DNA from: Nitrospina sp. | Lineage (GTDB): Bacteria > Nitrospinota > Nitrospinia > Nitrospinales > VA-1 | Reading direction: 5' to 3' | Assembly: GCA_018673915.1 (NCBI GenBank) | Contig: JABHBK010000009.1 | Span: 1 to 50,946, forward strand | Length of the DNA: 50,946 nt | Shown here: positions 36,467 to 46,800 of the stretch, in pieces | Position numbering within the stretch: the first letter of the stretch is position 1 | Layout: every line of letters begins with the position of its first letter | Notes under the pieces: generated by a model | Told to the model about the DNA's origin: nothing | The model's database searches: none | The model's input: the letters and a program-made list of their open reading frames with translations, nothing else | Translations under genes and position numbers: made by a program

Positions 36467-37666
36467 TTATTTTTCCTTTGATGTGCGGATCTGGTTGCGT
36501 TTGTGAAGGTCATAACCTTTGAGGGTTTCTGGAACCTGCAAATCCTTGAAGTCTTCCCGTGAAGCTTGGTATTTGGCGAATAAGGATTCCAGTACGGAAC
36601 GGGTCTTCTTGAATAAATCCATTTTCTTGGCTTTATGAAAAACAAGTTCTGTGACCAGAAGGTTGGAAATGGCATCGTAACTTTGATTCTGGATGTCGTA
36701 GGTCAAGCCTAGTCTGTAATAGGCTTCTCCAAAACTGGGGTCAAGTTGGACGGCTTTTTTAAAAGACTCAATGGCTTCATCAAAGTCTTCCAAATCATAT
36801 TTAATACGTCCTGATGAAAAATGAGTTTTACTATCATAGGGGCTTAGCTTGATCGATTGTTTAAGCTTGGCAAGGGCTTTTTTCCTCTTTCCCAGCTTTT
36901 CATAGCCCCAGGCCAGGCTATTCAGGATACTTTCATCTTTCCTGTCAAATTTTAACGCCGTTTCCCATTCATCAATGGCTTTGGGGTAATCCTTTTCTTT
37001 TGCGTAAATCACTCCCAGGTTGTAATGCGCCATGGCATTGGTTTTGTCCAGTTCCAGAGCTTTTTGGTAGACGGCAATCGCTTTTTTCTTTTGCCCCATT
37101 TTTTCATAGACCACTCCCATGTTGACGTGAGTTTCGGGAAGGCCAGGGTTTTTTTCCAGCGCTTGCTTCCAAAATTTTAACGCCTGTTTGTCTTTCCCTG
37201 CTTTCTCGGAAGCCACTCCCAGATTATTGAAAACAATATGCATGTTGTTATTTCTGGTTTGTGCGACCTTTAGGTAACGAAGAGCATTTTTCATGTTTCC
37301 ATTTTTTAGGTAAATGGAGCCCAGGTCTGTGGCGATATCGGGTTGTGTAGGATTTAGCTTGAACGATTTTAATAGGGCCTTTTCGGAATCTGGATAATGT
37401 TTTAAATAAAACAGAGCGATTCCTTTTTCACGGTATGCTTCTCCATAATCCCCTTTGAGGCGCGTGGCTTCGTTCAGTTCATGGAGAGCGGTTTGAAATT
37501 CTTCTTTCTCAATATAAGCTTTTCCCAGTTGGTAATGGGCTTCAGGATCATTAGGTTGGTCTTTAACTTTTTTCGAATAGATTATTAGTCTTCCTTCAAG
37601 AGAGTCTTCCTTGGGGCCACAAGCCAGAAGAAACATTAAAGGAATTAGAATGAATAATCGTATCAT
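36467..37666 (-). CDS. TPR lipoprotein
   Basis: The 399-residue protein has a lipoprotein signal (MIRLFILIPLMFLLAC, C16 lipidated) and about nine to ten tetratricopeptide repeats covering about residues 40-345 (for example PEAHYQLGKAYIEKEEFQTALHELNEA). The C-terminal 50 residues are charged and helical. It probably assembles envelope proteins, like NlpI or PilF types, but the partner is unknown. The ATG at 37666 gives a proper signal; a TTG four codons upstream is possible. Confidence 0.9.
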   Translation of the reverse strand: MIRLFILIPLMFLLACGPKEDSLEGRLIIYSKKVKDQPNDPEAHYQLGKAYIEKEEFQTALHELNEATRLKGDYGEAYREKGIALFYLKHYPDSEKALLKSFKLNPTQPDIATDLGSIYLKNGNMKNALRYLKVAQTRNNNMHIVFNNLGVASEKAGKDKQALKFWKQALEKNPGLPETHVNMGVVYEKMGQKKKAIAVYQKALELDKTNAMAHYNLGVIYAKEKDYPKAIDEWETALKFDRKDESILNSLAWGYEKLGKRKKALAKLKQSIKLSPYDSKTHFSSGRIKYDLEDFDEAIESFKKAVQLDPSFGEAYYRLGLTYDIQNQSYDAISNLLVTELVFHKAKKMDLFKKTRSVLESLFAKYQASREDFKDLQVPETLKGYDLHKRNQIRTSKEK

Positions 37667-37778
37667 GCGGTCTCGCAAAATTTATATTTCGTCTATAAAA
37701 GTTTTGTAGGAGAGCAACGCTGTATCCGGAGATCCGGCTAATATGAATAGGATAAAAGGATGGAGGAGGAGTGGCAAG

Positions 37779-39305
37779 TTAAAAAGGAATAGCACCTCGA
37801 GCTAGCTCCATCAAAAAAGAAGGGAACAATCCAATGGCTACGACCATCACACAGCTGACGGTAACCAAAAGTCCCATGCCTTTAGGGATCACTGGTTGTG
37901 GAGCGCTTTCATCTTCATGGAAATACATCATGACGATTACGCGGAGATAAAAATAAACGGAAATGATGCTCGCGACGACAGCTAAAATGGTTATGAGAAT
38001 GTATCCTTTTTTGACTGCTGCATAGAAAACAAATAATTTTCCGAAGAAACCTGCTGTAGGTGGAAATCCGGCGAGAGAAACCATAAACAGGCTCATAGCT
38101 GCTGCCAGAAGAGGATTTCTTTTAGCCAGCCCCTTGAACCGATTGATGGAATTGCCTTCCCGTCCTTCTCCTTCCATAATGAAGACTACTGCAAACGCTC
38201 CTATATTCATGAAAAGGTAAACCGAAAGGTAAAATAAAATACTTGCCATTCCTTCCTGAGTATTGGTGACTACACCAATTAACAAGTACCCGGCATGTGC
38301 AACGCCAGAATAGGCAAGCATCCGTTTAAGGTCATCCTGAAAAATGGCAGCTGTATTCCCAACGAGCATTGTTAGTACCGAGGTGCCGAATAGAATTGGC
38401 ATCCAGGCCTTTTCCAGTTCTGGAAGAGCGGTGAAAAAAATACGGGCAATTACCGCAAAAGCGGCTGCCTTGGTCGCTACCGACATGAATCCGGTAATAG
38501 GAGTCGGCGCACCCTGATAGACATCTGGAGTCCAGGAATGAAAAGGAACCAGAGAAATTTTAAAAGCCAACCCGCAAAACATCAGCCCCATCCCGATATA
38601 AACCAGCGTGTTCTTAGTGTAAGGATTTTCTGTTAGGAGTTGCCCGATCATTCTGAGTTCGGTTGTTCCGCTCCCGGCATAAATCAAGGCCATGCCGTAA
38701 ACTAAAATGGCGGAGGAAAATGCACCTGTCAGTAGGTATTTAACCGTAGACTCCTGCGAAGCCTGAGTTTCCCAGGTTAATTCAGTTTTACTATGAGGCC
38801 CTTCCTTGCCGGTTCCGTGTTTCGCAGAAAAGCCGCAGAGAATATAAAGGGCGATGGAAAATAGCTCTAGGGACATGAATACGGTGATCAGGTTTCCTGA
38901 TTTAGCCAGGAACATCATGCCGGCAACCGCCATTAGTAAAAGCGTAAAGTACTCTGCCTTGTTTTCATGGCTTTCTTGCGGGTAACGCGCCGATCCAAAT
39001 ACCGCAAACAAGGACATCAGTAGAAATATCAGATTGAAGGCCAGAGAGAATCGGTCATGGATCAACGCACCGCTAAACATACTCGGATTGCCGCCATTTT
39101 CAACGGTTGGAGCTCCTCCCCAAAGACTCAGGGTGAACAACAACGCTGCACCGATACCTACTAGCGAAACACCGGATAGAAAAGGAAGGGTGTCCATCTC
39201 CTTTTTAAGTCCGGCCAGAAGAATAAAAAAGGCGGTGAGCATAATGATGAGCTCCGGCCCAATGGCCGCCCAGCTCATATCGTCAAAGTTGATCACGATT
39301 TCCAT
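37779..39305 (-). CDS. nuoN: NADH-quinone oxidoreductase subunit N
   Basis: The 508-residue membrane protein has about 13-14 predicted helices. It is an antiporter-like proton channel subunit of complex I (Proton_antipo_M domain, with KRMLAYSGVAHAGYLLIG, FKISLVPFHSWTPDVYQGAPTP and GFPPTAGFFGKLFVFYAA). The ATG at 39305 is chosen because AGGAAG precedes it; the longer open frame lacks a ribosome site. It normally ends a nuoA-N operon, but here the upstream gene is divergent, so it is isolated and must be expressed separately. Confidence 0.95.
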   Translation of the reverse strand: MEIVINFDDMSWAAIGPELIIMLTAFFILLAGLKKEMDTLPFLSGVSLVGIGAALLFTLSLWGGAPTVENGGNPSMFSGALIHDRFSLAFNLIFLLMSLFAVFGSARYPQESHENKAEYFTLLLMAVAGMMFLAKSGNLITVFMSLELFSIALYILCGFSAKHGTGKEGPHSKTELTWETQASQESTVKYLLTGAFSSAILVYGMALIYAGSGTTELRMIGQLLTENPYTKNTLVYIGMGLMFCGLAFKISLVPFHSWTPDVYQGAPTPITGFMSVATKAAAFAVIARIFFTALPELEKAWMPILFGTSVLTMLVGNTAAIFQDDLKRMLAYSGVAHAGYLLIGVVTNTQEGMASILFYLSVYLFMNIGAFAVVFIMEGEGREGNSINRFKGLAKRNPLLAAAMSLFMVSLAGFPPTAGFFGKLFVFYAAVKKGYILITILAVVASIISVYFYLRVIVMMYFHEDESAPQPVIPKGMGLLVTVSCVMVVAIGLFPSFLMELARGAIPF

Positions 39306-39346
39306 GAATCTTCCTAGTGGTTCCTGCAAAGGTCTTGAGTGACAAA

Positions 39347-39375
39347 ACCCCATATTAAATCAATAATTATGGGGT
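39347..39375. repeat. Inverted repeat in the divergent nuoN / 407-residue-gene region
   Basis: ACCCCATA (39347-39354) and TATGGGGT (39368-39375) form a perfect 8-bp stem with a 13-nt loop, flanked by AAA on one side and TTTT on the other, like a bidirectional terminator. It lies between divergent start sites, so a role as operator or as an attenuator in the nuoN leader is also possible. Confidence 0.5.
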
Positions 39376-39398
39376 GTTTTATAGCATTTTGGCGCTTT

Positions 39399-39426
39399 TT
39401 GCAACCCTGATAGCATACATTATATA
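39399..39426 (+). promoter_or_regulatory. Possible promoter of the 407-residue gene
   Basis: TTGCAA (39399-39404) is followed after 16 bp by TATATA (39421-39426). A start near 39433 would give a leader of about 107 nt. The rest of the 39306-39539 gap holds only the inverted repeat at 39347. Confidence 0.35.
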
Positions 39427-39539
39427 TATGTACCAAATATAGAATTACTCCTCTCCGAATTTACCCACAAAAGCACTTGCGAATTGAGGCATTTCCCGTC
39501 AAGATAGGGTTTTTTTAACTCTAATTAGTGGAGAACTCC

Positions 39540-40763
39540 GTGGATCTTAATGAGGCAAGGGCTTATCTCAATTACCTCCTCACTTTAGGACTTCGTCGTG
39601 AAGAGGCGTTTGGTCCCATGGCACTCGATTTTATCCGGGAAACGGATTTCGATGCAATCGGGTTTTTGCCGGAGGAGCAGTTCAGCCTTATTATGGCGAC
39701 TGTCCAGGCTCTGGCCGATGAGCCGAAACGCTACACTCTAAAGCTTGAGATGCTCAGCCGAGCACGGGAACTGGTCGATAAAACCACCTATAATAATCCA
39801 CAGCTGACCCGCCAGATCGAGCAGGACATCAAAAAGACTGAAGCCGAGGTCAATATATATAATGAAGCTATGCGACCCGTTAAAACCGGTAACCCGGAGA
39901 AACAACGTTTGGTCGTGCAGACAGAGGCCCCCGAATATTTTCTAGATATTGCTCAGAAACGGGCCTCAACCTATTATCAGAACAAGTTTGGTTTGAGCAA
40001 GGAGGAAAAAACCGCGCAACATTTTGGCGGTGGTCCCAGAAAGTTTGAGCCAGATAATGTTAAGGCGCATCGTGAATATCCGGGGGCATGTGGTCCGTTC
40101 ATGAATGCTCGCGCTAATGCTTTTCACCTGATGATGCCTTTTGATATAAAAATCAGCAAAAAACCTGATGATCCTCTTGATGGAGGGGTGAGAGCTTATT
40201 ATTGCAAAATGGGTTATTCATTCCCTCTTGGGTTTGAAATGGGGAAAATCTGCAGTTATGAGGATGGGGAGATTCTGGATATTTCTATGGACGATCCAAA
40301 TTTGATATTCCTGTCGGTTTCGCGGATCAAGGAAAGGGAGTTCAGGGCCCCCGCCTACCCTGGCACGCCGGAAGTTCCAGTGGAATATGCCTACCCTCGT
40401 GCAGTTCTGGAGCGTACCGGAACTCTGGGGCCCTATGTGCAGGTGGTTTCAAATTTTAAAATCTGGTTCGATTCTAGTCAGGTATCGATTCTCATTCAGG
40501 GATCTCCTGATCTTTATGAGTATGGGCTTCAAGGGGGTTCTGGCCTTATGGTGCGTAGCCACGCCGCAGACAAGGTTCCGGCCTATGTGGAAAATACTTC
40601 TCAGCCTTGGCAGGAAGGGATGAGTTTCAATTTCGTCAACATTCACTTGGCTCTGAGTCCAGGAACCGAATCGGCTATTGTCCCTTACAATACTCCGCTT
40701 TTTACGGTTTACCCTATATTGCCTGTCCAGAATTTCAAATGGATGGATATATCGGAGGCCTGA
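39540..40763 (+). CDS. Unrecognised 407-residue protein upstream of the CHAT giant
   Basis: No signal peptide or membrane segment; probably cytoplasmic. The N-terminal 130 residues are helical (ARAYLNYLLTLGLRREEAFG), with a charged linker near 100-120. The C-terminal 260 residues look beta-rich (YYCKMGYSFPLGFEMG, LFTVYPILPV). I recognise no family. A GTG at 39540 with GGAG 6 nt upstream is preferred to the in-frame GTG at 39528. It precedes the CHAT gene by 84 bp on the same strand, and the two could act together, which is inference only. Confidence 0.75.
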   Translation: MDLNEARAYLNYLLTLGLRREEAFGPMALDFIRETDFDAIGFLPEEQFSLIMATVQALADEPKRYTLKLEMLSRARELVDKTTYNNPQLTRQIEQDIKKTEAEVNIYNEAMRPVKTGNPEKQRLVVQTEAPEYFLDIAQKRASTYYQNKFGLSKEEKTAQHFGGGPRKFEPDNVKAHREYPGACGPFMNARANAFHLMMPFDIKISKKPDDPLDGGVRAYYCKMGYSFPLGFEMGKICSYEDGEILDISMDDPNLIFLSVSRIKEREFRAPAYPGTPEVPVEYAYPRAVLERTGTLGPYVQVVSNFKIWFDSSQVSILIQGSPDLYEYGLQGGSGLMVRSHAADKVPAYVENTSQPWQEGMSFNFVNIHLALSPGTESAIVPYNTPLFTVYPILPVQNFKWMDISEA

Positions 40764-40795
40764 GTTCCTGTATTCGCTTTTCCATCCCCTTTAAA

Positions 40796-40835
40796 ATCCT
40801 GTTTTCAAATTTACGTTATAATAAAAAAACAGGAT
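40796..40835 (+). promoter_or_regulatory. Perfect 10-bp inverted repeat around the CHAT gene -10 box
   Basis: ATCCTGTTTT (40796-40805) and AAAACAGGAT (40826-40835) are exact complements separated by 20 nt. A perfect TATAAT (40817-40822) lies between them, so a regulator bound to the arms would straddle the promoter. The -35 box is weak. A terminator of the preceding gene is less likely, because the loop is long and no T-tract follows. Confidence 0.5.
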
Positions 40836-40847
40836 AGATTCTGGTGA

Positions 40848-43800
40848 ATGATGATTCGAAAAGATAAATTTCGGTGCTGGGCAGTTCTGGGATTTATATT
40901 TCCGGCGTTTTTTCTTCTAAATATTCCTGCATCTAAGGCTTCAACCCCTCTCAACATTCCTATTCAGGTTACTTCCAACCCAGGAGAAGATTTTGCCCCT
41001 GCTGTATCAGCAGACGGGAAGATTATGGTTTACGTCTCGGACAAGTCGGGAAACCTGGATTTGTGGTTAAAACGTTTAGGGCCAGGTATTCAACTTCCCG
41101 ACAAAAGGTTGACCTTTCATAGTTCAGAAGATAGCAGTCCCGAGATCAGCCCCGATGGAAAAAGGGTGGTTTTCGTTTCTCATCGAAGCGATCCAAGAGG
41201 GGATATTTATATTCTTGACCTGTCTGCGAAAAAAGAGGAAGGGCTCAAACCGGTTATTCAAAAACCGGGAGAGGAAAGAGACCCTGTCTGGTCGTTGAAC
41301 CAGAAAGCGATATATTTTTCATCTCGTTCATCGAGTATTTCACAACCGGTAATTGAAAAAATTGAATTAGAGGGAGCAAAGCGCACTGAACTATTAAAAC
41401 AGGGAGGCATAAACCTATCGTTGTCTCCTGATGAGAAGTTTCTTGCGTTTGTGACCGGTGAGGGCGATTTAAAAGTTTATAATTTGGAATCTACCTCTAC
41501 CCAGATCCTGACGCAAGGGTCGTTCATTGATGCATTCCCTCGCTGGTCGGTGGATGGAAAATCTATTCTTTTTACCCGCTATCAAAACGATACCAATCAA
41601 GATGGTCAGTTGGGCATTGATGACAATTCCGATATCTGGAGCGTGGAGTTTGTAGCCGGGCACTCAGGACGATTTCGCCAATTGACCGAAAGCTCTACTT
41701 ATGATTTTCTGCCCCGCCCGCTAGATGAAAAGCATTTTTTATTCACCTCCCACCACAAGGGCAATTCGGATATATGGAAGCTTCCTCATTCCGGGATCAT
41801 GCCTGCTTTGGACAAAGGGGCAGAAGAATTTACCAATGAAAATTGTTTTCCGAAGGTTGCCTCCTATCCTTGTCTGTTGATCTTGAATAATCTTGCAACT
41901 CCTGAAAAAGGAACAATAGCTAAAATTCGCTACCGTATGGCAATGCAATATTTGGGGCTGGGGCATAACGAGTCTGCGCGTTCCATTTTCAATCTGATCC
42001 TTGAAGAGGGCGATAAAGTTTTTCAGGGTCTTTCTGAAATAGAGCTTTTGCGCTTGCAGGATGGAGAGAAAGCAAACTTGAATAAGCTGGAAAAAATTGT
42101 TGCCGATTACGCGGGTGTGACCGCTGTGGAGGCAAGAGGCCTGCTGGAAATGGGAAACCAGTCGCTAATTTTGGATGAACCGGATAAGGCTCTGGAATAT
42201 TTTCAAAAAGTGATCCGGCAATACCCAACGGAACGTGAAACTTCTGCTGAAGCGGCATTTTCCCAAAATGGCATTCACGCTCTGGTAGGAAACCGGGAAA
42301 AACTTGTCGAGTCATTGATTCAGGTGATAAAGGATTATCCAGACATTGAATATTGGAAACAAAAATCAATGGAAGAGATTCTCCGAATTTACGAAAACCA
42401 GCCAACTATTGAGAAAAAAGTTTCCAGCTTACAGGTTCTGGCAGAAACGGATATCCCATTGCTATCTGCCATGGTGCAGAACCGCATTGGGGAACTGTAT
42501 CATCAGTCAGCGGAAAACCTTCTTGCCAAGGAGGCTTATCAGAAAACCAAAGGGGTTGAAGAAGAAGTCTTCAAAGCCAAGTTTGCCCTGGCTCGCATTT
42601 ATGCCGAGGAGGAAAATTTCGACAAGAGCTTGAGCATTTATCGAGAGATATCCGGTGGGGTGGATGGATCTTATGTTCAGTCTGCCCGTGAAGGCCTGAT
42701 ACAAAAAACACTGGAAAAAGGCTACTGGGAATTGCGGGTCGGAGAAGTGAAGTTGGCGTTGAAAACATTTCTTGAGCTGATTAAGTCTAGTCCTCATGTA
42801 GTGAAAGCTCATAGGGGATATCTGCAGGCCAATGCGGCTTTAGGGAAAAGTGCCGTAAGGTTTTATCAAGAGCGTTTAAGATCGGGTTCAGCGGTGGATC
42901 ATTATGCATTAGGCTTGGCCCTTACCTATCTGAATCCTCCTGCACTGGAGGAAGCGGAAGCAGAAATCGGTAAAGCTCTCGCGCAAAATTCTCAAGAAGT
43001 TTTTTATCATCAGACTCTAGGGTGGATTTATGAACAGAAAGAGCGAGTGGAATCCGGTTTCATGGAAAAAGCCCTGCACGAATACCAAATTGCGTTGGCA
43101 CTTAATAAAGAAGATTCTCGTAACGAGGCGGACCTGCTTCTCAATTTAGGGAATGGACATTATCTATTAAACAATCCTTTGTCTGCCAATCATTATTATA
43201 GGGAACGGGAAGAAAGCGGAGAGCCATTTCTCAATCCTGATAGGGAGGCTATTTACCGAAAGCGGTATGGTTCTGCGGCATTCAAGTCGGGTGCCCCTCT
43301 GTTGGCAGTCACACAATTCAAAAAAGCTCTTGAGATAGAAGAAAAGAAAAACGGCCGTGTAGCAGAATTGCATGATCGAATCGCATTGGCTTATCAAGAC
43401 CACGGAGATTATGCCCAGGCTGTTGAGCATTTTACCAAGAGCCTTGAATTGAATCGTCAGGCGGGCAATCAGACTTCATTGTCTAAGACGCTCAGGAATA
43501 TTGCCAACAATATTTATTCTGGAAATAAAAATGATCCTGATTCAGAAGAGATGACTCGTGCCCTCAATCATTATTTTCAGTCTATTGAAAAGCTTGAGCA
43601 GTATGGGGTGGTGGCGTTGAAAAAGAAATCAAGTGCTTTAATAGATGTAAATATTGAGACGGGGATTGGGGACGATGTTTCTTCAGCGGCGCATGGGTTT
43701 GATAAGACCGGAGAGATGAAACTCATCTTCCATTACATCGGAAAAATTTATGGAGACTTTGGTCACCATGAAAAAGCCATAGAATATTTTAAGAAAAAAT

Positions 43801-46800
43801 TGGAGCTAATACCTTCTGGTCTGGATGTTGATAAAAATATTCCAGTTTTGCTGGAAAAAGCGCTCCTATTGAATCAAATCGGGAATTATTATTTTCAGTC
43901 ATCTAATTATGATTCCAGTCTGGAATTCTTTAAAAAATCTTTCGAACTCTCAAAACAACTGGACAGCCACCGTGGGATGATGGTCAATGCGGCAAATATA
44001 AGCCGTACAGTTTTTGTTTTGAGTTCCCAGAATCCTTTGGCTTCTTTGAAAGATGATATTCACCAGACGATTTGGATTTTAGAAAAGGCTGTGGAAAAAG
44101 TGGGCGGAGCAGGAATCCTTTCTGAGCCAGAGCCATTAATGGTACTGCATAATTATTTGGGCATTCTGTATCATTTTCAAGGATTTCATTTGGACAAAGC
44201 GGCAAAAAGCCTGGACAAAAATAGGATAGAAGACCAATTCAAATCTAGCCTGATAGGATTGAAACTGCAATGGGAAAGTGTTCAAAAATCCATCCGCAAC
44301 TTTGAATTAGCTTTGGCTGTTGCGGGTCAGGTCAAGCCGAACAAACTGGTTGGAGCGATCTGGCAGAACCTTGAATGGACCCGTTATCTCGCGGGGATGA
44401 AACCGGATAACCATATTGCTTCTATCAAGGATCGCTGGCAGTCCACCTATTCGTTAGCAAAGCAATCGGTTGAGGTTGACCGTCTTTCTCTATTGCTGGA
44501 AGCGGAAAAGGAATTGAGCCGCCTGCCTTATGGTTGGGTGGACCGCTCTGTTCTCGCATTGGTCGAGCAACTTTATGAGGATATCGTATCCTTATTATTC
44601 AGTCAGAAAAAGTTTTCCTCCGCATTAATGTTTTCAGAAAAGGGCAAGAAACAAGTCCAGATGGCATTGGCTCCTCCTCTACGTTTTTCTGATGAGGATC
44701 GCCAGGTTTATCTAGATGAAATTGTTTCTTTTTCCAAGCTTTTGAAAACGACTCCTGAAGAGCAGGTTTCAGCACTTTTGGATGAGTATCAGGAGTTTCT
44801 GGAGTTGGTCGATGAAGATGACCCGACACTTATTGACTGGGTATCACCCAGAGTTCCACCGCTTGATGTTTTGCAATCCTTTTTGAAACCTCGACAATTA
44901 TTTTTGAAATTTCAGAGGGTTAATAATGAAATTTTGGTCTGGTGGGTGCGAAACGATAAAGCAGGGGGTGAACGAATTCCCGGAAGCAAACAACTTTTTG
45001 ACCTGATAGCGCTATCCGCAAACAACGAAAACCGGATAAGTTCTCAATTGGTTAACGATTTGTCTCGACTTGTTATGACTCCACTAATGGAATTGATAGG
45101 GCCAGAGACGGAGTCGGTGATATTGGTTGCTGATGGAAAACTGGAGTTTTTGCCGTGGGCCGCAATGAAATTGGGGGCAGAACCCTTAATAAAAACCTCA
45201 GCACTGACTTTTGCCTCTTCGCTTTCACAGTGGGAACGATCGATAAAATTAAAAAACCTGTATAACTCCCGTCTCCTGGTTCTGGATGCGGAGGGCAAAG
45301 AAAATAAGGCGACGGATTATTCCACTATTTTGAAACTCCATGGTGATGATGCAAACCTTAAAAATTTTTTAACAAACTGGGAGCATTTTGGTGTGGTGCA
45401 GATTCAAAGCCCGGTTCGTTTAAACCGTCTTGATCCCTTATCATCTTTCATCACCTTGAATCGCCAAACCAACCATTTTCAAAGAATTCCTTTATCGGCT
45501 CTTTATGAAAAACCTTTTAAGCCTAATTTAATGGTGATGGCTGATGTAGAACATGAATTCGATCCTTTATTATCGCTTTCTTCAACCAGTTTGCTTTTAG
45601 ATGGATTGGTGTTCAAAGGTTATCCTGGAGTTTTGCTCCATGCCGGAAAGTCGGACGGAAAACTGCACCATGAAATGATGAAACATTTTATGGCAAATAT
45701 CAGAAAGATAAACCCTGCCGAATTATTACGAAGAATACAAATGGGACTTTCAAAAAAATATCCAGAAAGCTTTGAGTGGGCAGAGTACCGCTTTTTTGGT
45801 TTTCCTGGTATGAGCGATGAAGAAAAGAAATCGTTTGCAGAAAAGCATTTTCAAGCCAATTTGCAAAAAGGTGCATCTGCATTCAAGGGAAAAGACTGGC
45901 TGACTGTCATCGACCACCTGGAAAAAGCATTGGTATTGCAAACCTATCTTGCAGATAAACAGATGGCGGGAAAGATATACAAAACGCTGGCGCAGGCGGC
46001 CTACAACCTTGAGGACTACTCCAAAGCTATTAGGTACCAAAAAAAGATACTGCCTTATTCCGAAGAAGACCCTGAAGAGCTGGCGGAGGCGCATTATTTC
46101 CTGGGGATTTTAAATTCCCGCACAGAAAATTTTCCTTCCGCTGTCGAGCATTTGCAAAAGGCTCTGCGGATATATGAAGAATATGAAATCCTCGATCGTT
46201 TGGCGGAGAGTTATAGCACATTGGGAATCGTGGAAGAAAATGCACTGGACTATGACAATGCTCTTAAAGCGTTCAATGCTTCGCTGGCGATCAATGAAGA
46301 GATTGGAGAAGACCTGAACCGAGGCCGCGAATTGCGCCGCATTGGCAGGATTTATTATCTGCGCTTGAATCGCTTCCCGGAAGCCAGGAAATTTTTTAAT
46401 CAGGCTTATGAATTGTTCAAAGATCTGCAGCAGGTCGATCAACAGGTGGAGTCTCTTTTGGAACTGGGCCTGGTGGCAGAGAAAGAAGGGGATTTTAAAC
46501 AGGCTCTTGAATTTTATGGAAGAGGGCAAGCTTTGGCCGAAGAAGCTGGCCTCAGGTCGGGACTTGCTAAAGCATTTTTATATCAGGCCAATTCCCATTG
46601 GTTTCAGGGAAACTACCAGCAAGCTTTCAGGTTTCAAAGACAGTCTTTGGAAATTGCCAGAGAACTGGGGGATAAACTTCAGCAGGCCTTTATCCTGAAC
46701 ACATTGGGATTGATCCATTGGACTCTTAACGATCCGAGCCGGGCTTTGGAAAACCTGAGCCAGAGCCTGGAGTTGGCGAAAGCATCTCAATCTCTCCTGG

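Noticed and set aside
39411..39440. TATATATATATG tract as a repeat element
   Set aside because: A short AT-rich run, better explained as a -10 region.
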